Below are positions 11,601 to 16,556 of a DNA stretch of 49,363 bases, one piece after another. A program made the position numbers and the translations under genes. Numbering within the stretch: the first letter of the stretch is position 1; the number at the start of each line of letters is the position of its first letter. Origin of the DNA: JAZNQN01 sp045590195 (GTDB taxonomy: Bacteria > Bacillota > Clostridia > UMGS1883 > UMGS1540); assembly GCA_045590195.1 (NCBI GenBank), contig JAZNQN010000034.1:1-49363 (forward strand). Direction: 5' to 3'. The notes below the pieces were generated by a model that was not told where the DNA came from, made no database searches, and was given only the letters and a program-made list of their open reading frames with translations.

Positions 11601-14330
11601 AATGAGGTTGATGCCATTGTAAAAGAGCTTGACGAAGAAGCAACCGAAAATGTTAAAAGAGCTCTTGAAAAAAGACAGCGCATTTGGGAAACGCTTAAGT
11701 CGCAATATATTGAGCTTAATCAGTATATTGGTTTTGATACTGACGGAAAATTCAAGCGCAAAAACTATTACCATCATCAAGTAATAGAATATATGAATGA
11801 TGGTGGCAAAGGTACCGGTAGTAGGGAAATTGGTATTAAAGCTGGTCGTGGTTGGCTCAAAGAAAGACATGGTTCTACAAAAGCAATCAATACCGATTTC
11901 TTAGCTGTTGAATACAAGGCAATGCTTCAGATGCAGTATGATATATATATTGCTGAAACTCTTGGTAAAATTAAGCAGCAGTACGACATTAAGCCACAGC
12001 TTGAAAGCGAAGCTTTTAAAAACAACAAAAAGCTTTTGAACGATATAATTGCTAAAGAATGTACTGATAAAGAGGGTAATTTAAAACTTGACAGCAAAGG
12101 AAATCCTGATAGCGAAACATACCGTCAGCAGAAGTGGTACAATTCACGAATTATGTTTGGGTTTAGTGGTTTGTTTGATTTGGCAGAGCGTGGAGAGCTT
12201 CCAACTTATGATGGAGAGTACGCGAGAGTTGTTGAAACTTTGAAACGCCACGAATTAAATGTTCCTGGACTTTATAAATATGTTAGTGCGATTGCTGCTA
12301 CAGAACTTCAGGATAATGCAACTGATGAACAAGAACACGCTGTAATTAGTGCAAGAACAGTAATGAAATATACTTCGCAGAAAAAAGCCTGGATAAAAGA
12401 GCTTCTTGCAGAAGATTATCAGACTTGGGAAACAATAGCAGAATCAATGAGCGACACACACTCTATTCATCAACCAAGACGAGGAAATTATTTCTATACA
12501 AAAACTGTCGTTGATGAAGATGCTTTTAATAAAGCTCATAACGAAATGGTTTTGTCTTTGGCATCGGGCGAAGTTGATTTGGGGAATGTTGACCTTAATA
12601 AACTATTTACCCAATATGCCGATACAGTACGCTTGACGGGTGCCGCTTATGAACAATGGGTGTTACCTAATGAAATTGTTACTACTATGCAAGATATTGC
12701 AAATCCTAAACAGATAAATGTAGTAAATCAAGCTTCTCGTAGTGTGCTATCGGCGTGGAAAGGATGGGCAACAAGCGTAAACCCACTTAGAACAGTAAAA
12801 TTCGGCTTGCGAAACTTATTCGGTGATTTAGATGCGGTTATTGCCGGAAATCCAAAAGTGGTAATGTATTCTCAAAAAGCAGTAAAGGAAATATATGAAG
12901 CTATGCGCCATAAAAACTATTCCGATGAATTTATGGAATGGGTTCAGCGCGGCGGTTATTCCTCGATGATATTTGCAAATGAAATGGATACAGAAATGCA
13001 GGACAAACTCTTCTCGCATTTAAAAGAGAAAAAAGGCGTTGGTGTTTTCAAGATACCTGTGCAATTGTTTGAAAAGTATTATAACGGTGTGGAAAATGTA
13101 CACAATTTTAGAGAGGCAATTCTCCGTTATTCTTCTTATCTGTATTTCAAAGAGGCAATTAAGCGCAATAGTGGAGAGGTTAAAGACTTTGTTGCATCGA
13201 ATAAGTACATTGTAAAAGGTTTGAATTCTGTTGAAGATAAAGCTTATCAGCTTTCGAAGGATTTGCTTGGCGCTTATGATGAAGTTGGAAGAATGGGACA
13301 GGCCTTAAGAAGACACGCAATTCCGTTCTATTCATTTACTGAAACGAATTTAAAGCGATACTATAGGATGTTTGAAAATATTATAACATCTGATGATAGC
13401 ATACCGAAAAAAGCAGGCAGGCTACTGCTTAAAGGCTTAATGGTAAATATGCTCGGATTGCTTATAGCTGCTTGGAACAGGGCTATTATGAAAGACGAAG
13501 ACGATAAATTGCCGCCGTCAGCAAGAAATGTTCCGCATATTACACTTGGTAAAATTGGTGACAATATTTATGCATTTAGACAGCTTGGCAGCTTTAATGA
13601 AATTCTTGAATGGTTCGGCCTCGAAGATTATAAGTGGTCCGAAGAAGATATAATCGCTCCTGTGGATAAGGCGTGGGGTATGGTTACACCATTTTTTAAA
13701 TTACCTATTGAGTTGGCAACTGGATTGAATTTCTATCCTTCGCTTACACAGCCACGCGCTATTCGCGATAAATGGCAACACTTCTTTAATTCGTTTGGCG
13801 TTGATGATATTTACAACGAAGTTACCGGCAAGCCAACAAAGGGAGCAGGCGAAATTGTTAAGGGTTCTTTTGTTTACGATTACGATTATAAAGAAAGTGC
13901 GTACTATGAAATCCTTGATATTAAGCGCAAATATCAGAAAAAGACAGACAACACCATTTATGGCGCAACTGAAAAATCTAATGCTTTGTACTATATGAAA
14001 ACCGCAGTAAGGTATAAAGATAAAGATGCGGCATTAAAATATCTTGACGAATACTTTGAAAATGGCGGAACCGGAAAAGGTATTGTACAATCGTTTGCTA
14101 CTCTTAATCCTATGTATGGATATACAAGCAAAGATTCAGTGGAAAAAGGCGAAGCTTTTATTGCTTCTCTTACAGATGATGAAAGGGAAAAACTCAAAAT
14201 CGCACAAGATTATTACGAAAATGATTTGATGTTACCTGAAGATGTAATTGCTTTGCTTAAGAAAAAAGATATAACAAACGATGAAGCAAAGAATGTATTG
14301 AAAAAATACATCACAGCGAAGTGTAAATAG
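2604..14330 (+). CDS. giant phage polyvalent protein (J-like, ART-like, nuclease-like, methyltransferase, zincin, LPD38-like)
   Basis: About 3,908 residues. The ATG at 2604 has AGAGG 8 bases upstream; the in-frame ATG at 2583 lacks one. Approximate order, numbered from 2583: a duplicated 49-residue repeat (50-145); Ala/Gly-rich helical segments (240-470); a J-domain-like stretch with HPDKF (480-555); two ADP-ribosyltransferase-like domains with VYHGT and YDGIVY motifs (900-1070, 1240-1385); a nuclease-like domain resembling the PBECR group (1545-1700); a SAP-like motif (1790-1825); an adenine-type methyltransferase with EPSAGKGN and NPPF (2265-2440); a zincin with HEYIH at 2607; an LPD38-like C-terminal region with a hydrophobic helix near 3612-3637. 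Such proteins are thought to enter the host with phage or conjugative DNA and disarm defences. The protein's role in this element is inferred. Three small ORFs overlap it in another frame. Confidence 0.85.
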   Translation: MGTNNNRIFELAEQKRKENSSSAKKVFELLGHEFDDSGNILVNLKANDGKDFGKVTYDAYKAIESGTLDSYQPKNESEKNTIATYRKSPVIALKMNDGKEFGKISYDAYTAITNNKIDDYTPVSDEEKKAIADFKIYADEKAKEDRINSNSAFARYGIDPVDFDFTDLYDWVIAHNHKIVTDDSGRIWVEPEYKGGFLGIGRKKQSTDQEDADAKVLYELALNNVRYEQSQTDYGAFVSAAMGAADGMTFGLASKLADWQAEKNYHKAGLAPDYYIKPSEAFAKTISEHMISNIIGDIGGSLITYKAADTLVKTGLMKFPKYASLATEATKGVKRAQKVKNLIDTAATVSSTSAIGSAIRQDWKNTEWYKSVGNVLLDTTVSTLGAYVGVKLSSVVGERLGYVLQNKTNLSAAAIKGLVSGTSALTFSGTAVGLSEIKNALQAATNNTDYKPDVESIVTNMAVLAIYSGLKSYVDTKRLSGGTPVVEEKFEYFTEEDMSSPDALKKKMRQYTKEYHPDKFHGVGEEAVANATQKMQAINAEYVRAKNKVAVNIMSEIQKAQSDYNSSTKTTPEKAEAPNAAVAKAVEFLNDAYATDSTTASVASSKTMTKSTVTPAPTDIVRVGATVLPTATEAIPAIQNANDFTDELSEEAEILDADIINTFSPEGASKGVKSLESALVEKGASDIDRQNIVSTAAEVEATLSGTGKSLKEVVSGITKITNNTSENIKNEIGASPNYWALFNVNLKAVTNAADNIADESFIRGYAGIVADVLKTNNSLTYQELNKSGEDVGTLIADYTITGKMPDTISSSKALENVSVVFNNIVTSAASQLGNAHMQIYGVKEAVIIPIAVDATIEKEVTNNDVSMLKKSDDNDIMLVQEDTKGNKLSAEQQERYKNSVAKDDSGKLMVVYHGTPNGNINTFDKTRQGSTDKGLWGKGFYFAVDKRKADIFAVGEQGTVIECYLNITNPFYINSFKSVDEICDYLGVQKPAFQGDERCMFKYSVRDNNINLNTRYSSEFSDAVMAKGHDSISVAPFGDNDTTDVASTKEIVVFDADKIEILSNNNSNKESVNDESREISENDSRYNQLQTQRKTGRVDEEVDRGLVKGTGEVRTYGSGYRNVETRTLEELLDNGKFEKLRKFVGNEISRPIQMQLLEKYKDDSRVEEDYEFSSIITYDMLTDANNELRGLFEDNLKEYFNQDTDISKNIAGDSLSQNVIDRTRNSVVKNEHGQLIPVYHGTGERFDTFSAGDIGIHFGSYAQAVQRTVDKGIENPIYIKAYLNIENPLVIDEDCYAWNAFQMAQKLSSLGVLTNEEALGFVENSKRNLKDDNIKLAELLKNKGYDGIVYNNRIEAVNGKSYIVFDNEQIVRVQGDAEAFRSDTNGKIRFNQMDIDYTNNQYREESFNILKQGRTDTETQKGGIVGKYGIHKKNNGYFGVNLLSSGMDIAAFESFDDALKFATYTNENVSFNDVFYTKNTEGQLTIEATPEFMQYGEQIKAVKNEKAYLQTEIATDDDVTETPENESAVPYTDKEKQNWENSNTIIVYESDEQFESFVERVLNNEDTHKKIYFGKIPDATAQMVLDKTGVDVSGHNIALKGYEIRKILLNSHGDEEAEVTRGQEPITTDDLKNIPSVITNPDDVNLSEKEYEGKPALLFEKTIDGKNYVVAYVSRKHHDIAIQTMYKKRSLATAENADALSSTPETTSSTASNSIVSQDNDIVNSSVRTDAENDTSKVYDVAYFEKLGSDIRKGESVSLKDVRTAVDAILLNRGEAIKAELSQLKNDELKKHLSIYDRGRITKKAEMVDSIYTDMLSSLYYALSGKETITYIYDGTGFEAQQSKMLFDVSRELTEESFNKRLAENAEKYKKQLAAREEKLAKVKNPQTLEDYAYKKRYFGLSDEETIQYENLYAEERKKAREDKKAAKTNKDTSGADAFFANTDNYTIEKTTHTKTGDDVWVVRPTSRLEMEQWKHLNEQMKALGGSYWRGNQGWNFKKDPTATLPSAEETETAKGSTNAEKLRTIAESMQKAIDDKFRDRLTNTAKRAREAASAESEGERLKRLQDTINNIADALENGENTLLDKIDSKAQVETLMSMLRTGRRNRISETMSNMSYDERLQEQDKPYSSDDANYAEYPLTKVHENIVSGYLRAAEGKTGYKQIADRLKKAIKSAKNGYVSIDAQLLSDIEKIVQNLSPFYEEFWNDGVAERKRLTRMGIENVVELRAYLREFIKFLPGRNIEAEKQRAIKEKERQLANAKIEGFFPTPKAIVEKMLDEAAIKPGEKVLEPSAGKGNIADAIKESHPDNALDVVEWNASLNELLTEKGHNVVGVDFLQHSGEYDKIVMNPPFEKGQDIDHIRHAYSLLNDGGRVVCIMSEGPFFRNDKKATEFRNWLDSLGGVSEKLPEGAFKSSERSTGVNTRLVVIDKVASDTKSTKSNKVTSAIENEKYSYSLESEDNYERERNLLHNDSEQWYAREYPGEQVAGLAKAAERGSKTAEERRDYTERLKPAQLDNRVVTDRNGNKHTFVEIKPSAWNNQMNQIADYYAQKDVNVHFIKGSVQIESEGENKTANAMRIGNDIYISYDNAFYTPEQLSMHEYIHIKYGNPEFQKTVQDVLEILPKHEYNRIVDKVKKAYGDIIEDPYTYEEELICDVLSGMTPSSLLKSGEIVLKFWARESADLLGYDASQYAESIDTGNAARYIDLLGFGDSESLGVISNDEYAMVSKAIMAKNAGLADEKLKPVDYVYAANNFYIYKNHSLGIFSDVHNISIVGNEEFINDIRGELDNGTYRGTGSFASRAKRIRSRGRSDNRSNGRIERESSHIGNDRFPFRESQGHTIGYPSENSRNTTNDKINYSFSTIDSDTEQLTPERRKQIHEQYEKDRVGVQKPTQKQWWGERAAWVAHNMTRVFPDIPERGEKGTFFAEFRKSMLQWKSLPTTASFMVQDKLNQMTDGLTPEEFRTFSELVYFLDLQEEAQIQKEKGYTEILLPNEIKPNEVDAIVKELDEEATENVKRALEKRQRIWETLKSQYIELNQYIGFDTDGKFKRKNYYHHQVIEYMNDGGKGTGSREIGIKAGRGWLKERHGSTKAINTDFLAVEYKAMLQMQYDIYIAETLGKIKQQYDIKPQLESEAFKNNKKLLNDIIAKECTDKEGNLKLDSKGNPDSETYRQQKWYNSRIMFGFSGLFDLAERGELPTYDGEYARVVETLKRHELNVPGLYKYVSAIAATELQDNATDEQEHAVISARTVMKYTSQKKAWIKELLAEDYQTWETIAESMSDTHSIHQPRRGNYFYTKTVVDEDAFNKAHNEMVLSLASGEVDLGNVDLNKLFTQYADTVRLTGAAYEQWVLPNEIVTTMQDIANPKQINVVNQASRSVLSAWKGWATSVNPLRTVKFGLRNLFGDLDAVIAGNPKVVMYSQKAVKEIYEAMRHKNYSDEFMEWVQRGGYSSMIFANEMDTEMQDKLFSHLKEKKGVGVFKIPVQLFEKYYNGVENVHNFREAILRYSSYLYFKEAIKRNSGEVKDFVASNKYIVKGLNSVEDKAYQLSKDLLGAYDEVGRMGQALRRHAIPFYSFTETNLKRYYRMFENIITSDDSIPKKAGRLLLKGLMVNMLGLLIAAWNRAIMKDEDDKLPPSARNVPHITLGKIGDNIYAFRQLGSFNEILEWFGLEDYKWSEEDIIAPVDKAWGMVTPFFKLPIELATGLNFYPSLTQPRAIRDKWQHFFNSFGVDDIYNEVTGKPTKGAGEIVKGSFVYDYDYKESAYYEILDIKRKYQKKTDNTIYGATEKSNALYYMKTAVRYKDKDAALKYLDEYFENGGTGKGIVQSFATLNPMYGYTSKDSVEKGEAFIASLTDDEREKLKIAQDYYENDLMLPEDVIALLKKKDITNDEAKNVLKKYITAKCK
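5821..6000 (+). CDS. nested small ORF inside the polyvalent gene (59 residues)
   Basis: Frame +1 relative to the giant gene. AAGGAG at 5808-5813 sits 7 bases before a double ATG. The 59-residue product (starts MMRAEKYLKM, ends EMLKQELSKNS) has a normal globular or helical composition with Trp, Cys and balanced charge. The giant protein's frame over the same bases is Ser/Asn/Arg/Gly-rich linker between the two ART-like domains. I know no family. It may be a real overlapping gene or the relic of a once separate gene between two domain genes. Expression is unproven. Confidence 0.5.
   Translation: MMRAEKYLKMIADITNCKPKEKQAEWMRKSIEDLLKEPEKFELTEADIEMLKQELSKNS
9988..10134 (+). CDS. nested small ORF inside the polyvalent gene (48 residues)
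   Basis: Frame +1 relative to the giant gene. GTGAGG precedes the ATG by about 7 bases. The product (starts MKEKETYYTMIANNG, then MPVSIPGSKLQAWLKQQ, ends in a Lys/Glu-rich helix) looks like the small phage proteins common beside structural genes, although I cannot name a family. It fills the linker between the methyltransferase and the zincin, where the main frame reads as charged low-complexity sequence. Confidence 0.5.
   Translation: MKEKETYYTMIANNGMPVSIPGSKLQAWLKQQKEEAKQLKKEETTQKD
10972..11175 (+). CDS. nested small ORF inside the polyvalent gene (67 residues)
   Basis: Frame +1 relative to the giant gene. AGGAG at 10,958-10,962 lies 9 bases before the ATG. The product opens with MALTEEQEVLLQGLKEYG and contains AIIGVMVGLKENHHTLEM and FLLENPKATQSDIL. 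The hydrophobic spacing is convincing for a small helical protein, and I recall similar short proteins in clostridial phages but cannot confirm it. Over the same bases the giant frame reads as Arg/Ser/Gly-rich sequence that looks like an overprinted linker between the zincin and the LPD38-like region. This is the strongest of the three nested ORFs. Confidence 0.6.
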   Translation: MALTEEQEVLLQGLKEYGVEEEAIIGVMVGLKENHHTLEMIDFLLENPKATQSDILQKTVEIRQTIK

Positions 14331-14337
14331 TTTTATG

Positions 14338-14367
14338 AAAACGAGGAGCGAAAGCTCTTCGTTTTTT
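14338..14367 (+). terminator. intrinsic terminator after the polyvalent gene
   Basis: A 12-bp stem (AAAACGAGGAGC with GCTCTTCGTTTT, one G-T pair) closes on a GAAA tetraloop and runs into a T tract. It begins 8 bases after the stop codon of the giant gene, closing the late phage operon. Confidence 0.85.
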
Positions 14368-14443
14368 ATCCGTAAAAATTTTTAATCCTTTTCCTATTTG
14401 GTGCGTATAAGTATGCATCAAAAGAGAAAGGAGGAAGAAATTA

Positions 14444-14749
14444 ATGCAGAAATACTTATACAAAGAAAAATACAACGAGGATTGTACAGAAAAGTATTCC
14501 TATTATCTTGTATGCGATGATGAAAAACTTGGAGTTGAAGTAAGTTCCTCGGGGGGTTCTTCTGAAATGCGCATTATTGACGATGATGAAGAAAATGTGT
14601 TTGACTTTTTGAAAGTGTTGGCGGACAACGAAGTACATCCGGTGCACATGCCGGATATACTCGAAGACCGCAAAACGGAAAGATTTTTAGATAAGCTCTC
14701 TCGAAATCTTATCCAAGCATACCTTAAGACGACTCTTCACGGTCGTTAA
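14444..14749 (+). CDS. DUF6514-like small protein
   Basis: 101 residues, with GGAGG about 9 bases before the ATG. The layout resembles DUF6514 proteins of Clostridia: a beta-rich first half (YSYYLVCDDEKLGVEVSSSGG) and a helical end with LADNEVHPVHMPDILED, where the family typically has a LAENxVTPVxLRDVxED pattern. Function is unknown. It is expressed apart from the phage operon, after its terminator. Its last 63 bases overlap, tail to tail, the end of the ECF sigma gene on the other strand, so the two transcripts are antisense at their 3' ends. Family assignment is from memory of the pattern. Confidence 0.7.
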   Translation: MQKYLYKEKYNEDCTEKYSYYLVCDDEKLGVEVSSSGGSSEMRIIDDDEENVFDFLKVLADNEVHPVHMPDILEDRKTERFLDKLSRNLIQAYLKTTLHGR

Positions 14750-15142
14750 GGGTTTATTTAAGTGGTCGGCAATTTCGCGATTATGCAGACCACACTCAAA
14801 TGCGAGGTGGAAAACCTCACGATATTTAGGGGCGAGGGATTTGGCTATTTCCTTCGCCTCTTTCATAAGCTCAGTTCCCAAATTGTCAGCTTCAACAGAT
14901 AGTTCGGCTACAACCTTTTTTTCAGTTTGCATTTTTCTTAAAATATCAATACAGGTATTTTCAGCAACCTTTTTAAGCCATGCGTTAATTGTCTTTTGTT
15001 CTACTTTTTCGAAATTTACCATAAGCTTATAAAATGTTTCCTGCATGGCTTCTTCTGCAAGAGCGTGATTATAAAGTAAGTCGTAGCAGGTTTTATATAC
15101 CAATTTCCATTTTTTTGTGTAGATTTCGTTGAAGTCTGACAT
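14687..15142 (-). CDS. RNA polymerase sigma factor, ECF (sigma-70) family
   Basis: 151 residues, typical ECF length. Region 2 is visible from about residue 10 (YDLLYNHALAEEAMQETFYKLM) to the NTCIDILRK segment. Region 4 ends the protein (LAPKYREVFHLAFECGLHNREIADHLNKPLTTVKSRL), a standard helix-turn-helix for the -35 element. GGAAAGG lies upstream of the ATG. No anti-sigma gene is adjacent. The gene sits between the phage late operon and the tRNA att fragment, so it appears to be carried within the element as an accessory gene. It converges on and overlaps the DUF6514-like gene by 63 bases. Its target promoters are unknown. Confidence 0.88.
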   Translation of the reverse strand: MSDFNEIYTKKWKLVYKTCYDLLYNHALAEEAMQETFYKLMVNFEKVEQKTINAWLKKVAENTCIDILRKMQTEKKVVAELSVEADNLGTELMKEAKEIAKSLAPKYREVFHLAFECGLHNREIADHLNKPLTTVKSRLKVCLDKISRELI

Positions 15143-15298
15143 GTTTTTAACCTTTCCAAGTTAAAAACAATATCGTACCACAATAAATACCATAACACGA
15201 AAAAAAATCAGTGTATTTTGACAATGTTTTTTGCAAACAAAAAAGAAATAAATGCTATAAACCAAGGAAATACAAGGGTTTGGAGTGATGGCTATTTA
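15143..15298. other. prophage right-end noncoding segment
   Basis: AT-rich sequence between the sigma gene and the tRNA fragment. It must carry the sigma gene promoter on the minus strand, but I could not pick a well-spaced -35/-10 pair. No gene is seen. The last bases before 15,299 do not pair correctly as a tRNA anticodon stem, marking the switch from element DNA to tRNA-derived DNA. Confidence 0.5.
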
Positions 15299-15346
15299 TG
15301 ACTTTTAATCAAGGTGTCCGGCGTTCGAATCGCCGATGGGTCACCA
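15299..15346 (+). other. tRNA-Lys(TTT) 3' half: att site at the prophage end
   Basis: The bases read as the 3' part of a tRNA: anticodon loop CTTTTAA (15,302-15,308, anticodon TTT), 3' anticodon stem TCAAG, a 5-base variable loop, T-arm CGGCG-TTCGAAT-CGCCG (15,319-15,335), acceptor strand ATGGGTC, discriminator A and encoded CCA at 15,344-15,346. The D-arm and the 5' acceptor strand (GACCCAT expected) are missing, and the 5' anticodon stem stops matching after three bases. A displaced tRNA 3' half is the usual scar left when an element integrates into a tRNA gene. The intact tRNA-Lys should lie at the other end, outside the window. Confidence 0.88.
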
Positions 15347-15347
15347 G

Positions 15348-15385
15348 AAAAAAGACATTATTCGATAAAGAATAATGTCTTTTTT
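15348..15385 (+). terminator. intrinsic terminator of the original tRNA-Lys locus
   Basis: A perfect 16-bp inverted repeat (15,348-15,363 with 15,370-15,385) with the loop GATAAA, ending in six Ts. It starts 2 bases after the CCA of the tRNA fragment, the normal place for a tRNA terminator, which indicates that chromosomal sequence resumes here. Confidence 0.85.
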
Positions 15386-15386
15386 C

Positions 15387-15566
15387 ATCGATATAAATCT
15401 CTATCGAGATTTTTGATATGTCATAAATGACTCGATATGTGCTGCCGCACTCGATATGTCGCTAACGCGACGAGATTTATATCATATCGAGTTTTGAGCA
15501 AAGCGAAAAACATATCGATTTTGTGACAACAAAAATATCGAGCAATCGAAGATTGCATTTCGACAA
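15387..15566. repeat. array of small hairpins separated by a TCGATAT-type spacer
   Basis: Short stem-loops alternate with a recurring (T/C)TCGATAT or TTGATAT spacer. Visible stems include AAATCTC/GAGATTT, GTCAT/ATGAC, GTGC/GCAC, GTCGC/GCGAC, TTTTGT/ACAAAA and GCAATC/GATTGC. The flanking GATATAAATCTC near 15,390 is the reverse complement of GAGATTTATATC near 15,473, so the first block can fold into a closed multi-arm structure. No ORF is present. It resembles intergenic palindromic elements I have seen near tRNA genes in Clostridia, but I know of no assigned function. Confidence 0.7.
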
Positions 15567-15622
15567 AAATTATAAATATCTCTATGGTTCTGCTTTTCCA
15601 GAAAAAGCACTTTTACAAGCTC

Positions 15623-16411
15623 TCATATAATATTAATTTCAGATTTCGGACTACAGTTATATAATCGTTTATACATCTTACAAAAGTAGCTTATGTCATT
15701 AAAACCACAGGCCTGTGAAACATTTTTCAGTGAGATATGCGGGTTTGCGTTTATCATATTTTTTGCATGGCAAAGCCGTATATTTATCAGCGTTTCAAAT
15801 ATAGTTTCGTTGTATTTTTCTTTAAAATCATGACAAAGCTTTGTTTTTGAATAAGGATATATGGTTAAAATATCTTCAAGGGTAATCATTTTTGAGTAGT
15901 TTTCTTCAATATAGTTATATACTTTTTCTACAGGTGAATATACTTTTTTGCAGGCTTCATCAAAATAAGAAATAATGGTGGAAAAGGTCAGCGAACAAAG
16001 TGTTGATAATTCGTGTATGGTATCGGCAACATCATATAAATTTTCTGCAGAGGATTTGAACAATCCGCTGTTTTTATTTTTATATACACCAAAATTACCA
16101 AGGTTATAATATTTTTTTATTTTTTCATAACCGTCACCACAAAATGAGATATAGGTAGTTTTGAAATTGTCATCGTTACCATAGTATTCGTGAGGAATAT
16201 TTGCGGCAATATAAAACAAATCATTTTTTTCGATGCAAAATGATTGTCCACCAATCTTTAAAATGCCGCTTCCTGAATCTACCAGAAATATCTGATGATG
16301 TTCATACCCGTTTATTCTTTTCATTCTGCACTGTTTGAATCTTATTCCAACAGTTGTAAGATAAAATGGGAAAAATGATAGTTGTTCTTTGTTATATGTT
16401 TTTGTTTTCAT
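15623..16411 (-). CDS. AraC family transcriptional regulator
   Basis: 262 residues. The N-terminal cupin-like half (HHQIFLVDSGSGILKIGG to IPHEYYG) is the usual sugar-sensing domain. The C-terminal 100 residues hold two helix-turn-helix motifs (ITLEDILTIYPYSKTKLCHDFKE and ISLKNVSQACGFNDISYFCKMYKR). GGTGA lies just before the ATG. It is transcribed divergently from the beta-galactosidase gene across 145 bases, which suggests it controls that gene in response to a galactoside. The partner is inferred from position. Confidence 0.92.
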   Translation of the reverse strand: MKTKTYNKEQLSFFPFYLTTVGIRFKQCRMKRINGYEHHQIFLVDSGSGILKIGGQSFCIEKNDLFYIAANIPHEYYGNDDNFKTTYISFCGDGYEKIKKYYNLGNFGVYKNKNSGLFKSSAENLYDVADTIHELSTLCSLTFSTIISYFDEACKKVYSPVEKVYNYIEENYSKMITLEDILTIYPYSKTKLCHDFKEKYNETIFETLINIRLCHAKNMINANPHISLKNVSQACGFNDISYFCKMYKRLYNCSPKSEINII

Positions 16412-16458
16412 AAAATCACCATATGAAATATAATTATATGATATGCAATATATTTATG

Positions 16459-16487
16459 TTGAAAAATAGTTTTTTGCGTAATATAAT
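16459..16487 (+). promoter_or_regulatory. sigma-A type promoter for the beta-galactosidase gene
   Basis: TTGAAA (16,459-16,464), 17 bases, then TATAAT (16,482-16,487), about 70 bases before the beta-galactosidase ATG. The AT-rich sequence just upstream, including ATATAATTATAT near 16,430-16,441, is the likely region for AraC binding. Confidence 0.65.
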
Positions 16488-16556
16488 TATACTATATAAA
16501 AAAGGCAAAGTCAATTATAATCCATGGCAGATATGCGGCAGAATGGAGAGATTCAC

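Larger units (their letters stand above)
1..15346. mobile_element. right-hand part of an integrated prophage-like element
   Basis: The left boundary lies outside the window. The right boundary is set by a tRNA-Lys 3' half at 15,299-15,346. Content supports a phage origin: two peptidoglycan hydrolases in tandem, a 507-residue protein of phage type, a 3,908-residue polyvalent protein with LPD38-, methyltransferase-, zincin- and ART-like parts, and a small DUF6514-like gene. No capsid, terminase or integrase gene is visible here, so whether the element is a complete phage cannot be judged. Phage origin is inferred from gene content; the boundary is read directly from the tRNA fragment. Confidence 0.75.

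Noticed and set aside
15280..15346. Complete tRNA gene
   Set aside because: Only the 3' half is present; the D-arm, the 5' acceptor strand and the 5' anticodon stem are absent.
15387..15566. CRISPR array
   Set aside because: Units are 18-21 bases with a varying hairpin and no constant repeat plus spacer of CRISPR size; no cas genes nearby.
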